Shown piece by piece: positions 26,501 through 39,878 of a stretch of 64,000 nucleotides of DNA. Below the pieces are notes generated by a model, which saw only the letters and a list, made by a program, of their open reading frames with translations, was not told the DNA's origin and made no database searches. Source of the stretch: Sabellastarte sp. h YS-2021 (taxonomy: Eukaryota > Annelida > Polychaeta > Sabellida > Sabellidae). How positions within the stretch are numbered: position 1 is the stretch's first letter; every line of letters begins with the position of its first letter. Both the position numbers and the translations under genes were made by a program. The stretch lies in NCBI GenBank assembly GCA_964017235.1, contig OZ024936.1, positions 15,662,496-15,726,495 on the forward strand. The letters run 5' to 3'.

Positions 26501-27132
26501 CCCATCTAGCAAACTCAAGCTGTTACAAGTACGCTAAAAATACTTAGAAGTTGTGGCTTTTTATGACCAAGTATTATTATGGGGATGTTATATACTATAA
26601 ATGCATAAAAATCAACTCAAAAGCACAGGTATTTTTTGCATGTATGCTATTTACCCACAACCCACCTGTTGATTAATAATAACACTTATGGAACAATATG
26701 AAAGACGTAAATAAACCCTTAGGTAAACAAGTTAACTTATTAGATGGTCATAAATAAACCAAAATCTGTCAATAATTTTTGAAGATCAACCCATATACTG
26801 GGGCTGTTAGATGACAAAATGATACCAAATATGACCGTCTCAGAGCCCCAAGAGAGGGTTTGCTTGAATTCTGCAAAATCTCAGACTATCAATGCCCAAT
26901 GATGAGTATTAAATCTTCTCAGCTAGGAAACTCAATCTCTGACAAGTAGCTTAAAAATATTTAGAAGTTGTGGATTTTCATGAAAAAGTGTTATGATGGG
27001 GATGTTAGATACTATAAGTGCATAAAAATCAACTCAAAGGCACAGGTATAATTTGCAGATATGCTATTTACCCACAATGCACTAAGACCTGTTAATTAAT
27101 AACAACACTTATGGAACAATATAAAAGACTTA
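26500..27132 (+). repeat. Monomers between the 1,182-bp HOR and the second SINE block
   Basis: About one and a half monomers of mixed type (TTTTTTGCATGTATGC at about 26634, CTGCAAAATCTC at about 26871, AATGCACTAAGACC at about 27077). They do not match the sequence left of SINE copy 1, so the end of the duplicated SINE block falls at about 27,132. Confidence 0.75.
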
Positions 27133-27223
27133 AAGAAACCCTTAGGTGAACCAGCTAACTGATTAGATGGTCATAAATAACCAAAAGCTGTCATTAATTT
27201 TTGAAGATCAAGTCATATACTGG

Positions 27224-27234
27224 GGCTGTTAGAT
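27224..27234. repeat. Left target-site duplication of SINE copy 2
   Basis: GGCTGTTAGAT, identical to the left site of copy 1 and at the same monomer position, so both copies descend from one insertion. Confidence 0.75.
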
Positions 27235-27254
27235 AATAATAATAATAATAATAA
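27235..27254 (-). repeat. Microsatellite tail of SINE copy 2, about seven TAA units
   Basis: Seven TAA triplets (counting the T at 27234) before CAATAATAAAATAATAC, three fewer than in copy 1. Confidence 0.93.
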
Positions 27255-27568
27255 CAATAATAAAATAATACTGCGCTCTTATATAGCCCTTTTTCTGTTA
27301 TTAGCTCAAAGAGCTTACACAGTTTTACCCCAGCAAGGATAGCTAACCTTGGTAACCTTACCTATTGCTGCCATGCAAGGCGCAGAAGCCAGTATCCCTT
27401 AAAGCTGGGTACCCATATTTCCCCTGTTTGGAGAGAGGCACAGACCAGGTTAACATCTTGCCCAAGGATGTTATCCCACATGAAACAGTTGGCATCACTG
27501 AGGATCGAACCCATGAGCCTTGGATTATAAGTCCAACACCCTACCAACTGAGCCACATGAGATCCTAA
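27235..27568 (-). mobile_element. tRNA-derived SINE inserted in satellite, copy 2
   Basis: Same element, orientation and insertion point as the copy at 6962-7304. I see three substitutions within the element (CTGTTATTAG for CTATTATTAG near 27296, TATCCCACATG for TATCCAACATG near 27475, CCCATGAGCC for CCCACGAGCC near 27513) and a tail of seven instead of ten TAA triplets. The A and B boxes and the anticodon arm are unchanged; the tRNA-like head is 27491-27565. It was copied with the surrounding satellite and not inserted independently. Confidence 0.88.
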
Positions 27569-27579
27569 GGTTGCTAGAT
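27569..27579. repeat. Right target-site duplication of SINE copy 2
   Basis: GGTTGCTAGAT, identical to the right site of copy 1 including both mismatches to the left site. Those mismatches therefore predate the duplication of the block. Confidence 0.75.
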
Positions 27580-27902
27580 GACAAAATGATACCAAATATG
27601 ACCAAATATGACCATCTAAGAGCCCCAAGAAAGAGTTTGCTTGAATTCTGCTTAACCTCAGACTATCAAGCCCAATGATGAATATTAAATCTCCCTATCT
27701 AGGAAACTCAAGCTGTCACAAGTAGGCTAAAAATACTTAGAAGATGTGGCTTTTTATTATACAGTGTTATTAGGTGGATGTTATATACTATAAGTGCATA
27801 AAAATCAACTCAAAGGCACAGGTATATTTTGCAGATATGCTATTTACAAACAACCCACCTGTTGATTTATAATAACACTTATGGAACAATAGGAAAGACT
27901 TA

Positions 27903-30900
27903 AATAAACCCTTAGGTGAACAAGTTAACTTATTAGATGGTCATAAATAAACAAAAGCTGTCATTAATTTTTGAAGATCAAGTCATATACTGGGGCTGTT
28001 AGATGACAAAATGATACCAAATATGACCGTCTAAGAGCCCCAAGAGAGGGTTTGCTTGAATTCTGCGTAACCTCAGACTATCAATGCCCAACAATGAATA
28101 TTAAATCTCCACAGCTAGGAAACACAATCTCCGACAAGTAGCCTAAAAATATTTAGAAGTTGTGGTTTTTCATGATCACGTGTTATGATGGGGATGTTAG
28201 ATACTATAAGTGCATAAAAATCAACTCAAAGGCACAGGTATAATTTGCAGATATGCTATTTACCCACAATCCACTAAGGCCTGTTGATTAATAAAAACAC
28301 TTATGGAACAATATGAAAGACTTAAAAAAAAGCCTTAGGTGAACAAACTAACTTGTTAGATGGTCATAAATAAACAAAAGCTGTCATTAATTTTTGAAGA
28401 TCAAGTCATATACTGGGGCTGTTAGATGACAAAATGATACCAAATATGACCGTCTAAGAGCCCCAAGAGAGAGTTTACTTGAATTCTGCTTAACCTCAGA
28501 CTATCAATTCCCAATGCTGAATATTAAATCTCCCCATCTAGCAAACTGAAGCTGTCACAAGTAGGCTAAAAATACTTAGAAGTTGTGGCTTTTTATGACC
28601 AAGTGTTATTATGGGGATGTTATATACTATAAATGCATAAAAATCAACTCAAAGGCACATGTATATTTTGCAGATATGCTCTTTTCCCATAATCCTCTAA
28701 GGCCTATTTATTAATAACAACACTTATGGCACAATATAAAAGACTTAAATAAACCCTTAGGTGAACAAGCTAACTTATTAGATGGTCATAAATAAACAAA
28801 AGCTGTCATTAATTTTTGAAGATCAAGTCATATACTGAGGCTGTTAGATGACAAAATGATACCAAATATGACCGTCTAAGAGCCCGAGGAGAGGGTTTGC
28901 TTGAATTCTGCTTAACCTCAGACTATCAATGCCCAATGATGAATATTAAATCTCCCCACCTTGGACACTCAATCTCTGACAAGTAGGCTAAAAATACTTA
29001 GAAGTTGTGGATTTTCATGACCAAGTGTTATGATGGGGATGTTAGATACTATAAATGTATAAAAATCAACTCAAAAGCACAGGTATATTTTGCAGGTATG
29101 CTATTTCCCCACAACCCTCCAAGCCTGTTGATGAATAATAACACTTATGGAACAATATGAAAGACTTAAATAAACCCTTAGGTGAACAAGCTAACTTATT
29201 AGATGGTCATAAATAAACAAAAGCTGTCAATAAGTTTTGATGATCAAGTCATATACTGGGGCTGTTAGATGACAAAATGATACCAAATATGACCGTCTAA
29301 GAGCCACAAGAGAGGGTTTGCTTGAATTCTGCGTAACCTCAGACTATCAATGCTCAATGATGAATATTAAATCTCAACAGCTAGGAAACTCAATCTCCGA
29401 CAAATAGCCTAAAAATATTTAGAAGTTGCCGATTTTCATGACGAAGTGTTATGATGGGGATGTTAGATACTATAAGTGCATAAAAATCCACTCAAAGGCA
29501 CAGGTATAATTTGCAGATATGCTATTTACCCACAATCCACTAAGGGTTGTTGATTAATAAAAAACACTTATGGAACAATATGAAAGACTTAAATAAACCC
29601 TTAGGTGAACAAACTAACTTATTCGATGGTCATAAATAAACAAAAGCTGTCATTAATTTTTGAAGATCAAGTCATATACTGGGGCTGTTAGATGACAAAA
29701 TGATACCAAATATGACTGTCTAAGAGCCCCAAGAGAGAGTTTACTTGAATTCTGCTTAACCTCAGACTATCAATTCCCAATGCTGAATATTAAATCTCCC
29801 CATCTAGCAAACTGAAGCTGTCACAAGTAGGCTAAAAATACTTAGAAGTTGTGGCTTTTTATGACCAAGTGTTATTATGGGGATGTTATATACTATAAAT
29901 GCATAAAAATCAACTCAAAGGCACATGTATATTTTGCAGATATGCTCTTTTCCCATAATCCTCTAAGGCCTATTTATTAATAACAACACTTATGGCACAA
30001 TATAAAAGACTTAAATAAACCCTTAGGTGAACAAGCTAACTTATTAGATGGTCATAAATAAACAAAAGCTGTCATTAATTTTTGAAGATCAAGTCATATA
30101 CTGGGGCTGTTAGATGACAAAATGATACCAAATATGACCGTCTAAGAGCCCCAAGAGAGGGTTTGCTTGAATTCTGCGTAACCTCAGACTATCAATGCCC
30201 AACAATGAATATTAAATCTCCACAGCTAGGAAACACAATCTCCGACAAGTAGCCTAAAAATATTTAGAAGTTGTGGTTTTTCATGATCAAGTGTTATGAT
30301 GGGGATGTTAGATACTATAAGTGCATAAAAATCAACTCAAAGGCACAGGTATAATTTGCAGATATGCTATTTACCCACAATCCACTAAGGCCTGTTGATT
30401 AATAAAAACACTTATGGAACAATATGAAAGACTTAAAAAAAAGCCTTAGGTGAACAAACTAACTTGTTAGATGGTCATAAATAAACAAAAGCTGTCATTA
30501 ATTTTTGAAGATCAAGTCATATACTGGGGCTGTTAGATGACAAAATGATACCAAATATGACCGTCTAAGAGCCCCAAGAGAGAGTTTACTTGAATTCTGC
30601 TTAACCTCAGACTATCAATTCCCAATGCTGAATATTAAATCTCCCCATCTAGCAAACTGAAGCTGTCACAAGTAGGCTAAAAATACTTAGAAGTTGTGGC
30701 TTTTTATGACCAAGTGTTATTATGGGGATGTTATATACTATAAATGCATAAAAATCAACTCAAAGGCACATGTATATTTTGCAGATATGCTCTTTTCCCA
30801 TAATCCTCTAAGGCCTATTTATTAATAACAACACTTATGGCACAATATAAAAGACTTAAATAAACCCTTAGGTGAACAAGCTAACTTATTAGATGGTCAT

Positions 30901-33390
30901 AAATAAACAAAAGCTGTCATTAATTTTTGAAGATCAAGTCATATACTGGGGCTGTTAGATGACAAAATGATACCAAATATGACCGTCTAAGAGCCCGAGG
31001 AGAGGGTTTGCTTGAATTCTGCTTAACCTCAGACTATCAATGCCCAATGATGAATATTAAATCTCCCCACCTTGGACACTCAATCTCTGACAAGTAGGCT
31101 AAAAATACTTAGAAGTTGTGGATTTTCATGACCAAGTGTTATGATGGGGATGTTAGATACTATAAATGTATAAAAATCAACTCAAAAGCACAGGTATATT
31201 TTGCAGGTATGCTATTTACCCACAACCCTCCAAGCCTGTTGATGAATAATAACACTTATGGAACAATATGAAAGACTTAAATAAACCCTTAGGTGAACAA
31301 GCTAACTTATTAGATGGTCATAAATAAACAAAAGCTGTCAATAAGTTTTGATGATCAAGTCATATACTGGGGCTGTTAGATGACAAAATGATACCAAATA
31401 TGACCGTCTAAGAGCCACAAGAGAGGGTTTGCTTGAATTCTGCGTAACCTCAGACTATCAATGCTCAATGATGAATATTAAATCTCAACAGCTAGGAAAC
31501 TCAATCTCCGACAAATAGCCTAAAAATATTTAGAAGTTGCCGATTTTCATGACGAAGTGTTATGATGGGGATGTTAGATACTATAAGTGCATAAAAATCC
31601 ACTCAAAGGCACAGGTATAATTTGCAGATATGCTATTTACCCACAATCCACTAAGGGTTGTTGATTAATAAAAAACACTTATGGAACAATATGAAAGACT
31701 TAAATAAACCCTTAGGTGAACAAACTAACTTATTCGATGGTCATAAATAAACAAAAGCTGTCATTAATTTTTGAAGATCAAGTCATATACTGGGGCTGTT
31801 AGATGACAAAATGATACCAAATATGACTGTCTAAGAGCCCCAAGAGAGAGTTTACTTGAATTCTGCTTAACCTCAGACTATCAATTCCCAATGCTGAATA
31901 TTAAATCTCCCCATCTAGCAAACTGAAGCTGTCACAAGTAGGCTAAAAATACTTAGAAGTTGTGGCTTTTCATGACCAAGTGTTATTATGGGGATGTTAT
32001 ATACTATAAATGCATAAAAATCAACTCAAAGGCACATGTATATTTTGCAGATATGCTCTTTTCCCATAATCCTCTAAGGCCTATTTATTAATAACAACAC
32101 TTATGGCACAATATAAAAGACTTAAATAAACCCTTAGGTGAACAAGCTAACTTATTAGATGGTCATAAATAAACAAAAGCTGTCATTAATTTTTGAAGAT
32201 CAAGTCATATACTGGGGCTGTTAGATGACAAAATGATACCAAATATGACCGTCTAAGAGCCCGAGGAGAGGGTTTGCTTGAATTCTGCTTAACCTCAGAC
32301 TATCAATGCCCAATGATGAATATTAAATCTCCCCACCTTGGACACTCAATCTCTCACAAGTAGGCTAAAAATACTTAGAAGTTGTGGATTTTCATGACCA
32401 AGTGTTATGATGGGGATGTTAGATACTATAAATGTATAAAAATCAACTCAAAAGCACAGGTATATTTTGCAGGTATGCTATTTACCCACAACCCTCCAAG
32501 CCTGTTGATGAATAATAACACTTATGGAACAATATGAAAGACTTAAATAAACCCTTAGGTGAACAAGCTAACTTATTAGATGGTCATAAATAAACAAAAG
32601 CTGTCAATAAGTTTTGATGATCAAGTCATATACTGGGGCTGTTAGATGACAAAATGATACCAAATATGACCGTCTAAGAGCCACAAGAGAGGGTTTGCTT
32701 GAATTCTGCGTAACCTCAGACTATCAATGCTCAATGATGAATATTAAATCTCAACAGCTAGGAAACTCAATCTCCGACAAATAGCCTAAAAATATTTAGA
32801 AGTTGCCGATTTTCATGACGAAGTGTTATGATGGGGATGTTAGATACTATAAGTGCATAAAAATCCACTCAAAGGCACAGGTATAATTTGCAGATATGCT
32901 ATTTACCCACAATCCACTAAGGGTTGTTGATTAATAAAAAACACTTATGGAACAATATGAAAGACTTAAATAAACCCTTAGGTGAACAAACTAACTTATT
33001 CGATGGTCATAAATAAACAAAAGCTGTCATTAATTTTTGAAGATCAAGTCATATACTGGGGCTGTTAGATGACAAAATGATACCAAATATGACTGTCTAA
33101 GAGCCCCAAGAGAGAGTTTACTTGAATTCTGCTTAACCTCAGACTATCAATTCCCAATGCTGAATATTAAATCTCCCCATCTAGCAAACTGAAGCTGTCA
33201 CAAGTAGGCTAAAAATACTTAAAAGTTGTGGCTTTTCATGACCAAGTGTTATTATGGGGATGTTAGATACTATAAATGCATAAAAATCAACTCAAAGGCA
33301 CATGTATATTTTGCAGATATGCTCTTTTCCCATAATCCTCTAAGGCCTGCTTATTAATAACAACACTTATGGAACAATATAAAAGACTTA
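27903..33390 (+). repeat. Pentameric HOR of 2,111 bp, two copies, then a trimer extension
   Basis: Copies start at 27903 and 30014. The types are P (CCCAACAATGAAT), Q (ACTTAAAAAAAAGCC, ACTTGTTAGATGG), R (CCCGAGGAGAGG, CCACCTTGGACAC), S (GAGCCACAAG, TTGCCGATTT, AAATCCACTC) and T (TTATTCGATGG, CAATTCCCAATGCTG). The order is P Q R S T P Q R S T and then R S T. The variant CTTATGGCACAAT marks the ends of Q and T at 28730, 29996, 30841 and 32107, in steps of 1,266, 845 and 1,266. Q and T are alike outside their first part, so T probably arose from Q. The trimer extension shares its right part with the 7.5-kb duplication. Confidence 0.9.
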
Positions 33391-36300
33391 AATAAACCCT
33401 TAGGTGAACAAGCTAACTTATTAGATGGTCATAAATAAACAAAAGCTGTCATTAATTTTTGAAGATCAAGTCATATACTGGGGCTGTTAGATGACAAAAT
33501 GATACCAAATATGACCGTCTAAGGGCCCCAAGAGAGGGTTTGCTTGAATTCTGCATGACCTCAGACTATCAATGCCCAGTGATGAATATTAAATATCCAC
33601 AGCTAGGAAACTCAATCTACGACAAGTAGCCTTAAAATATTTAGAAGTTGTGGATTTTCATGACGAATTGTTATTATGGGAATGTTAGATACTATAAGTG
33701 CATAAAAATCAACTCAAAGGCACAAGTATAATTTGCAGATATGCTCTTTACTCAAAATCCACTAAGGTCTGTTGATCAATAACAACACTTATGGAACAAT
33801 ATAAAAGACTTAAATAAACCCTTAGGTGAACAAGCTAACTTATTAGATGGTCACAAATAAACAAAAGCTGTCATTAATTTTTGAAGATCAAGTCTTATAC
33901 TGGGGCTTAGATGACAAAATGATACCAAATATGACCGTATAAGAGCCCCAAGAGAGAGTTTGCTTGAATTCTGCTTAACCTCAGACTATCAATGCCCAAT
34001 GATGAATATTAAATCTCCCCAGCTTGGACACTCAATCTCTGACAAGTAGGCTAAAAATACTTAGAAGTTGTGGATTTTCATGACCAAGTGTTATGATGGG
34101 GATGTTAGATACTATAAATGTATAAAAATCAACTCAAAAGCACAGGTATATTTTGCAGGTATGCTATTTACCCACAACCCACCAAGCCTGTTGATGAATA
34201 ATAACACTTATGGAACAATATGAAAGACTTAAATAAACCCTTAGGTGAACAAGCTAACTTATTAGATGGTCATAAATAAACAAAAGCTGTCAATAAGTTT
34301 TGATGATCAAGTCATATACTGGGGCTGTTAGATGACAAAATGATACCAAATATGACCGTCTAAGAGCCACAAGAGAGGGTTTGCTTGAATTCGGCGTAAC
34401 CTCAGACTATCAATGCTCAATGATGAATATTAAATCTCAACAGCTAGGAAACTCAATCTCTGACAAGTAGCCTAAAAATATTTAGAAGTTGTGGTTTTTC
34501 ATGCCCAAGTGTTATTATGGGGATGTTAGATACTATAAATGCATAAAAATCAACTCAAAGGCACGGGTATAATTTGCAGATATGCTATTTACCCACAATC
34601 CACTAAGGGTTGTTGATTAATAAAAACAATTATGGAACAATATGAAAGACTTAAATAAACCCTTAGGTGAATAAACTAACTTATTAGATGGTCATAAATA
34701 AACAAAAGCTGTCATTAATTTTTGAAGATCAAGTCATATACTGGGGCTGTTAGATGACAAAATGATACCAAATATGACAGTCTAAGAGCCCACGAGAGGG
34801 TTTGCTTGAATTCTGCGTAACCTCAGACTATCAGTGCCCAGGGATGAATATTAAATATGCACAGCTAGGAAACTCAATCTCTGACAAGTAGCCTAAAAAT
34901 ATTTAGAAGTTGTCGATTTTCATGACCAAGTGTTATGATGGGGATGTTAGATACTATAAGTGCATAAAATTCAACTCAAAGGCACAGGTATAATTTGCAG
35001 ATATGCTATTTACCCACAATCCACTAAGGCCTGTTCATTAATAACAACAATTATGGAACAATATAAAAGACTTAAATAAACCCATAGGTGAACAAGCTGA
35101 CTGATTACATGGTCATAAATAAACAAAAGCTGTCATTAATTTTTGAAGATCAAGTCATATACTGGGGCTGTTAGATGACAAAATGATACCAAATATGACC
35201 GTCTAAGAGCCCCAAGAAAGAGTTTGCTTGAATTTTGCTTAACCTCAGACTATCAATGCCCAATGATGAATATTAAATCTCCACAGCTAGGAAACGCAAG
35301 CTCTGACAAGTAGGCTAAAATACTTAGAAGTTGTGGCTTTTCATGATCAAGTGTTATTATGGGGATGTTACATACTATAAGTGCATAAAAATCAACTCAA
35401 AAGCACAGGTATATTTTGCAGTTATGCTATTCACCCACAACCCACCTGTTGATTAATAATAACACTTATGAAACAATGTAAAAGGCTTAAATAAACCCTT
35501 AGGTGAACAAGCTTACTTATTAGAATTTCATAAATAAACAAAAGCTGTCATTAATTTTTGAAGATCAAGTCATATACTGGGGCTGTAAGATGACAAAATG
35601 ATACCAAATATAATCGTATAAGAGCCCCAAGAGAGAGTTTGCTTGAATCTGCTTAACCTCAGACTATCAATGCCCAATGATGAATATTAAATCCCCCCAG
35701 CTAGGAAACTCAAGCTGCCCCAAGTAGGCTAAAAATACTTAGAAGTTGTGGCTTTTCATGACCAAGTGTTATGATGGGGATGTTAGATACTATAAATATA
35801 TAAAAATCAACTCGAAAGCACAGGTATCTTTTGCAAGTATGCTATTTACACACAACCCACCAAGGCCTGTTGATTAATCATAACACTTATGGAACAATAT
35901 GAAAGACTTAAATAAACCCTTAGGTGAACAAGCTAACTTATTAGATGGTCATAAATAAACAAAAGCTGTCAATAAGTTTTGATGATCAAGTCATATACTG
36001 GGGCTGTCAGATGACAAAATGATACCAAATATGACCGTCTAAGAGCCCCGAGAAAGAGTTTGCTTGAATTCTGCTTAACCTCAGACTATCAATGCCCAAT
36101 GATGAATATTAAATCTCCAAAGCTAGGAAACGCAAGCTCTGACAAGTAGGCTAAAAATACTTAGAAGTTGTGGCTTTTCATGATCAAGTGTTATTATGGG
36201 GATGTTACATACTATAAGTGCATAAAAATCAACTCAAAAGCACAGGTATATTTTGCAGGTATGCTATTTACCCACAACCCACCTGTTGATTAATAATAAC

Positions 36301-39300
36301 ACTTATGGAACAATGTAAAAGACTTAAATAAACCCTTAGGTGAACAAGCTAACTTATTAGAATTTCATAAATAAACAAAAGCTGTCATTAATTTTTGAAG
36401 ATCAAGTCCTATACTGGGACTGTTAGATGACAAAATGATACCAAATATAACCGTATAAGAGCCCCAAGAGAGAGTTTGCTTGAATCTGCTTAACCTCAGA
36501 CTATCAATGCCCAATGATGAATATTAAATCCCCCCAGCTAGGAAACTCAAGCTGCCCCAAGTAGGCTAAAAATACTTAGAAGTTGTGGCTTTTCATGACC
36601 AAGTGTTATGATGGGGATGTTAGATACTATAAATGTATAAAAATCAACTCGAAAGCACAGGTATATTTTGCAAGTATGCTATTTACACACAACCCACCAA
36701 GGCCTGTTGATTAATCATAACACTTATGGAACAATATGAAAGACTTAAATAAACCCTTAGGTGAACAAGCTAACTTATTAGATGGTCATAAATAAACAAA
36801 AGCTGTCAATAAGTTTTGATGATCAAGTCATATACTGGGGCTATCAGATGACAAAATGATACCAAATATGACCGTCTAAGAGCCCCGAGAAAGAGTTTGC
36901 TTGAATTCTGCTTAACCTCAAACTATCAATGCCCAATGATGAATATTAAATCTCCAAAGCTAGGAAACGCAAGCTCTGACAAGTAGGCTAAAAATACTTA
37001 GAAGTTGTGGCTTTTCATGATCAAGTGTTATTATGGGGATGTTACATACTATAAGTGCATAAAAATCAACTCAAAAGCACAGGTATATTTTGCAGGTATG
37101 CTATTTACCCACAACCCACCTGTTGATTAATAATAACACTTATGGAACAATGTAAAAGACTTAAATAAACCCTTAGGTGAACAAGCTAACTTATTAGAAT
37201 TTCATAAATAAACAAAAGCTGTCATTAATTTTTGAAGATCAAGTCCTATACTGGGGCTGTTAGATGACAAAATGATACCAAATATAACCGTATAAGAGCC
37301 CCAAGAGAGAGTTTGCTTGAATCTGCTTAACCTCAGACTATCAATGCCCAATGATGACAATTAAATCCCCCCAGCTAGGAAACTCAAGCTGCCCCAAGTA
37401 GGCTAAAAATACTTAGAAGTTGTGGCTTTTCATGACCAAGTGTTATGATGGGGATGTTAGATACTATAAATGTATAAAAATCAACTCGAAAGCACAGGTA
37501 TATTTTGCAAGTATGCTATTTACACACAACCCACTAAGGCCTGTTGATTAATAACAACAATTATGGAACAATATAAAAGACTTAAATAAACCCATAGGTG
37601 AACAAGCTAACTGATTACATGGTCATAAATAAACAAAAGCTGTCATTAATTTTTGAAGATCAAGTCAGATACTGGGGCTGTTAGATGACAAAATGATACC
37701 AAATATGACCGTCTAAGAGCCCCGAGAAAGAGTTTGCTTGAATTCTGCTTAACCTCAGACTATCAATGCCCAATGATGAATATTAAATCTCCAAAGCTAG
37801 GAAACGCAAGCTCTGACAAGTAGGCTAAAAATACTCAGAAGTTGTGGCTTTTCATGATCAAGTGTTATTATGGGGATGTTACATACTATAAGTGCATAAA
37901 AATCAACTCAAAAGCACAGGTATATTTTGCAGGTATGCTATTTACCCACAACCCACCTGTTGATTAATAATAACACTTATGGAACAATGTAAAAGACTTA
38001 AATAAACCCTTAGGTGAACAAGCTAACTTATTAGAATTTCATAAATAAACAAAAGCTGTCATTAATTTTTGAAGATCAAGTCATATACTGGGGCTGTTAG
38101 ATGACAAAATGATACCAAATATAACCGTATAAGAGCCCCAAGAGAGAGTTTGCTTGAATCTGCTTAACCTCAGACTATCAATGCCCAATGATGACAATTA
38201 AATCCCCCCAGCTAGGAAACTCAAGCTGCCCCAAGTAGGCTAAAAATACTTAGAAGTTGTGGCTTTTCATGACCAAGTGTTATGATGGGGATGTTAGATA
38301 CTATAAATGTATAAAAATCAACTCGAAAGCACAGGTATATTTTGCAAGTATGCTATTTACACACAACCCACTAAGGCCTGTTGATTAATAACAACAATTA
38401 TGGAACAATATAAAAGACTTAAATAAACCCATAGGTGAACAAGCTAACTGATTACATGGTCATAAATAAACAAAAGCTGTCATTAATTTTTGAAGATCAA
38501 GTCAGATACTGGGGCTGTTAGATGACAAAATGATATCAAATATGACCGTCTAAGAGCCCCGAGAAAGAGTTTGCTTGAATTCTGCTTAACCTCAGACTAT
38601 CAATGCCCAATGATGAATATTAAATCTCCAAAGCTAGGAAACGCAAGCTCTGACAAGTAGGCTAAAAATACTTAGAAGTTGTGGCTTTTCATGATCAAGT
38701 GTTATTATGGGGATGTTACATACTATAAGTGCATAAAAATCAACTCAAAAGCACAGGTATATTTTGCAGGTAAGCTATTTACCCACAACCCACCTGTTGA
38801 TTAATAATAACACTTATGGAACAATGTAAAAGACTTAAATAAACCCTTAGGTGAACAAGCTAACTTATTAGAATTTCATAAATAAACAAAAGCTGTCATT
38901 AATTTTTGAAGATCAAGTCATATACTGGGGCTGTTAGATGACAAAATGATACCAAATATAACCGTATAAGAGCCCCAAGAGAGAGTTTGCTTGAATCTGC
39001 TTAACCTCAGACTATCAATGCCCAATGATGAATATTAAATCCCCCCAGCTAGGAAACTCAGGCTGCCCCAAGCAGGCTAAAAATACTTAGAAGTTGTGGC
39101 TTTTCATGATCAAGTGTTATGATGGGGATGTTAGATACTATAAATGTATAAAAATCAACTCGAAAGCACAGATATATTTTGCAAGTATGCTATTTACACA
39201 CAACCCACCAAGGCCTGTTGATTAATCATAACACTTATGGAACAATATGAAAGACTTAAATAAACCCTTAGGTGAACAAGCTAACTTATTAGATGGTCAT

Positions 39301-39878
39301 AAATAAACAAAAGCTGTCAATAAGTTTTGATGATCAAGTCATATACTGGGGCTGTCAGATGACAAAATGATACCAAATATGACCGTCTAAGAGCCCCGAG
39401 AAAGAGTTTGCTTGAATTCTGCTTAACCTCAGACTATCAATGCCCAATGATGAACATTAAATCTCCAAAGCTAGGAAACGCAAGCTCTGACAAGTATGCT
39501 AAAAATACTTAGAAGTTGTGGCTTTTCATGATCAAGTGTTATTATGGGGATGTTACATACTATAAGTGCATAAAAATCAACTCAGAAGCACAGGTATATT
39601 TTGCAGGTATGCTATTTACCCACAACCCACCTGTTGATTAATAATAACACTTATGGAACAATGTAAAAGACTTAAATAAACCCTTAGGTGAACAAGCTAA
39701 CTTATTAGAATTTCATAAATAAACAAAAGCTGTCATTAATTTTTGAAGATCAAGTCATATACTGGGGATGTTAGATGACAAAATGATACCAAATATAACC
39801 GTATAAGAGCCCCAAGAGAGAGTTTGCTTGAATCTGCTTAACCTCAGACTATCAATGCCCAATGATGAATATTAAATC
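32330..39878 (+). repeat. 7,549-bp tandem duplication, copy 1
   Basis: Eighteen monomers. Private variants occur again exactly 7,549 bp downstream: CTCTCACAAG (32351 and 39900), GAATTCGGCGTAACC (34388 and 41937) and AAGCTTACTTATTAG (about 35511 and 43060). The left limit is placed by the crossover in the joint monomer near 39835-39878, minus 7,549. The spans I compared differ by isolated substitutions only. Confidence 0.92.
35490..39878 (+). repeat. Strict 837-bp dimeric HOR, first run
   Basis: Type X (TTAGAATTTCAT, ATATAACCGTATAAG, TTGAATCTGC, CCCCCCAGCTAGG, GCTGCCCCAAG) alternates with type Y (usually GTTTTGATGATC, GCTGTCAGATG, CCCCGAGAAAGAG, CCAAAGCTAGGAAACGC). The AATTTC of type X falls at 35524, 36361, 37198, 38035, 38872 and 39709, each 837 bp apart. 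At about 37530-37650 and 38370-38490 the Y left part is replaced by one with AACCCATAGGTG and GATTACATGG, so some Y units are themselves hybrids. Confidence 0.93.

Larger units (their letters stand above)
27133..27902 (+). repeat. SINE-bearing satellite block, copy 2 (left part)
   Basis: It starts at TTAAAGAAACCC and repeats the content of 6861 onward at an offset of 20,273 bp, falling to 20,264 bp after the microsatellite. It contains the second SINE and then GAAGATGTGGCTTTTTATTA and TACAAACAACCC, as in copy 1. Past 27,902 the same paralogy continues into the pentamer that follows, to about 30,000. Confidence 0.88.
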
